IMG/VR virus record: IMGVR_UViG_3300013233_000195
Span: 36,624 to 100,623 of that record
Origin: a virus
Direction: 5' to 3' (one strand)
Length of the DNA stretch: 64,000 nucleotides
Position numbers and translations under genes: made by a program. The notes under the pieces are model-generated. The model did no database searches, was not told the DNA's origin, and worked only from the letters and a program-made list of their open reading frames with translations. Shown here in pieces: positions 63,833 through 64,000 of this stretch (its first letter is position 1; each line of letters begins with the position of its first letter).

Positions 63833-63861
63833 ATTATACCACAAGTTGCCCAGTTTGTCAA
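63833..63861 (-). promoter_or_regulatory. Sigma70 promoter, distal tandem copy
   Basis: Minus strand TTGACA (63856-63861), 17-bp spacer, TATAAT (63833-63838) with TGG. The surrounding block (CCCGACTCAAG ... GTCAAGGGGTAAAGATT) duplicates that of the 63719 promoter, 114 bp away. Confidence 0.88.
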
Positions 63862-63938
63862 GGGGTAAAGATTCCACAGGCATAATTCCACTCCTGTGCC
63901 CTCCTAACCCACACAAACAGCTTGTTCCCAAGACCCCA

Positions 63939-63995
63939 GGAAGCCGCCGAAGGCGAGCTTCCCACCCCCGGCGAGCCGAAGGCGAAGCCGTGGGG
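63939..63995. other. GC-rich hairpins at the right edge
   Basis: Two imperfect GC-rich inverted repeats (63939-63962 and 63961-63995) close the window. They lie upstream of the head-operon promoters and may be a terminator region for genes beyond the edge. No gene was seen between 63862 and 64000. Confidence 0.35.
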
Positions 63996-64000
63996 TGAAT

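Noticed and set aside
63638-63931. N-terminal extension of the 63146 gene
   Set aside because: The upstream frame crosses two consensus promoters; a good GGAGG lies before ATG 63637.
1-64000. Integrase, attachment site or lysogeny repressor
   Set aside because: No tyrosine or serine recombinase motifs and no Cro/CI-type pair were found; tRNA 3' ends show no evident split duplicates.

Overview
The window is part of the genome of a large tailed phage (Caudoviricetes). It holds a head and tail structural module, a PrimPol-type primase, lysis enzymes, a very large tRNA array, a tmRNA and many small unknown genes. No rRNA, ribosomal protein or host housekeeping gene was seen. The host is probably Gram-negative: the phage encodes a signal-peptide beta-barrel-like protein and a lipoprotein, and transcription appears to use near-consensus sigma70 promoters. 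No integrase, repressor, transposase, terminase or portal gene was recognised, so lifestyle and genome ends cannot be judged from this window. The tape measure is about 1,490 aa and no tail sheath was recognised, which suggests a long non-contractile tail (inference).

Layout. (1) 1-5876, plus strand: a tight early-type operon with a RecF/OLD-like ATPase, an Rnl2-type RNA ligase, a cytosine-5 DNA methyltransferase carrying a second conserved-looking reading frame, zinc-finger mini-proteins and small membrane proteins. (2) 5877-6190: a convergent junction with hairpins and direct repeats. (3) 6191-63637: all genes lie on the minus strand. (4) 7061-8094: about 1 kb without genes, holding four copies of the 15-bp motif TGGCACGATTCTTGC beside an AT-rich stretch; it is the best origin or control-region candidate. 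(5) 8095-20447: blocks of small accessory genes, each starting at a strong promoter. (6) 20458-34668: primase, metallopeptidase-like protein, outer-membrane-like protein, M23 peptidase, Dam-like methylase, a glycosyltransferase/sulfotransferase/methyltransferase trio, a tmRNA and 35 tRNA genes covering all 20 amino acids. (7) 34681-36330: SF2 helicase. (8) 36419-63637: tail fibre/lectin, tail proteins, tape measure, frameshifted tail chaperone pair, three tandem tail-tube-like paralogues, tail terminators, connector, amidase, Mu-gpT-like capsid, decoration protein and protease-scaffold.

Transcription map. Eleven minus-strand promoters share TTGACA-like -35 boxes, exactly 17-bp spacers and an extended -10 (TGGTATAAT-like or a close variant); one weaker promoter lies at 9285. 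They divide the leftward genes into operons starting near 63861, 63747, 58815, 36398, 34722, 32427, 26820, 22424, 20189, 15071, 12430 and 9314. Rho-independent terminators were seen at 15126-15166, 9628-9661 and 8036-8073. Three promoters of the small-gene region carry the 15-bp motif upstream of the -35. In plus orientation that motif matches the sigma54 consensus (GG-N10-GC) perfectly.

How the parts fit. The near-complete tRNA set, tmRNA and RNA ligase point to strong control over, and repair of, translation during infection. Two DNA methyltransferases suggest restriction evasion. The outer-membrane-like protein, the lipoprotein and the glycan-modifying trio suggest alteration of the host surface or virion glycans. 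These roles are inferred from family knowledge, not demonstrated.
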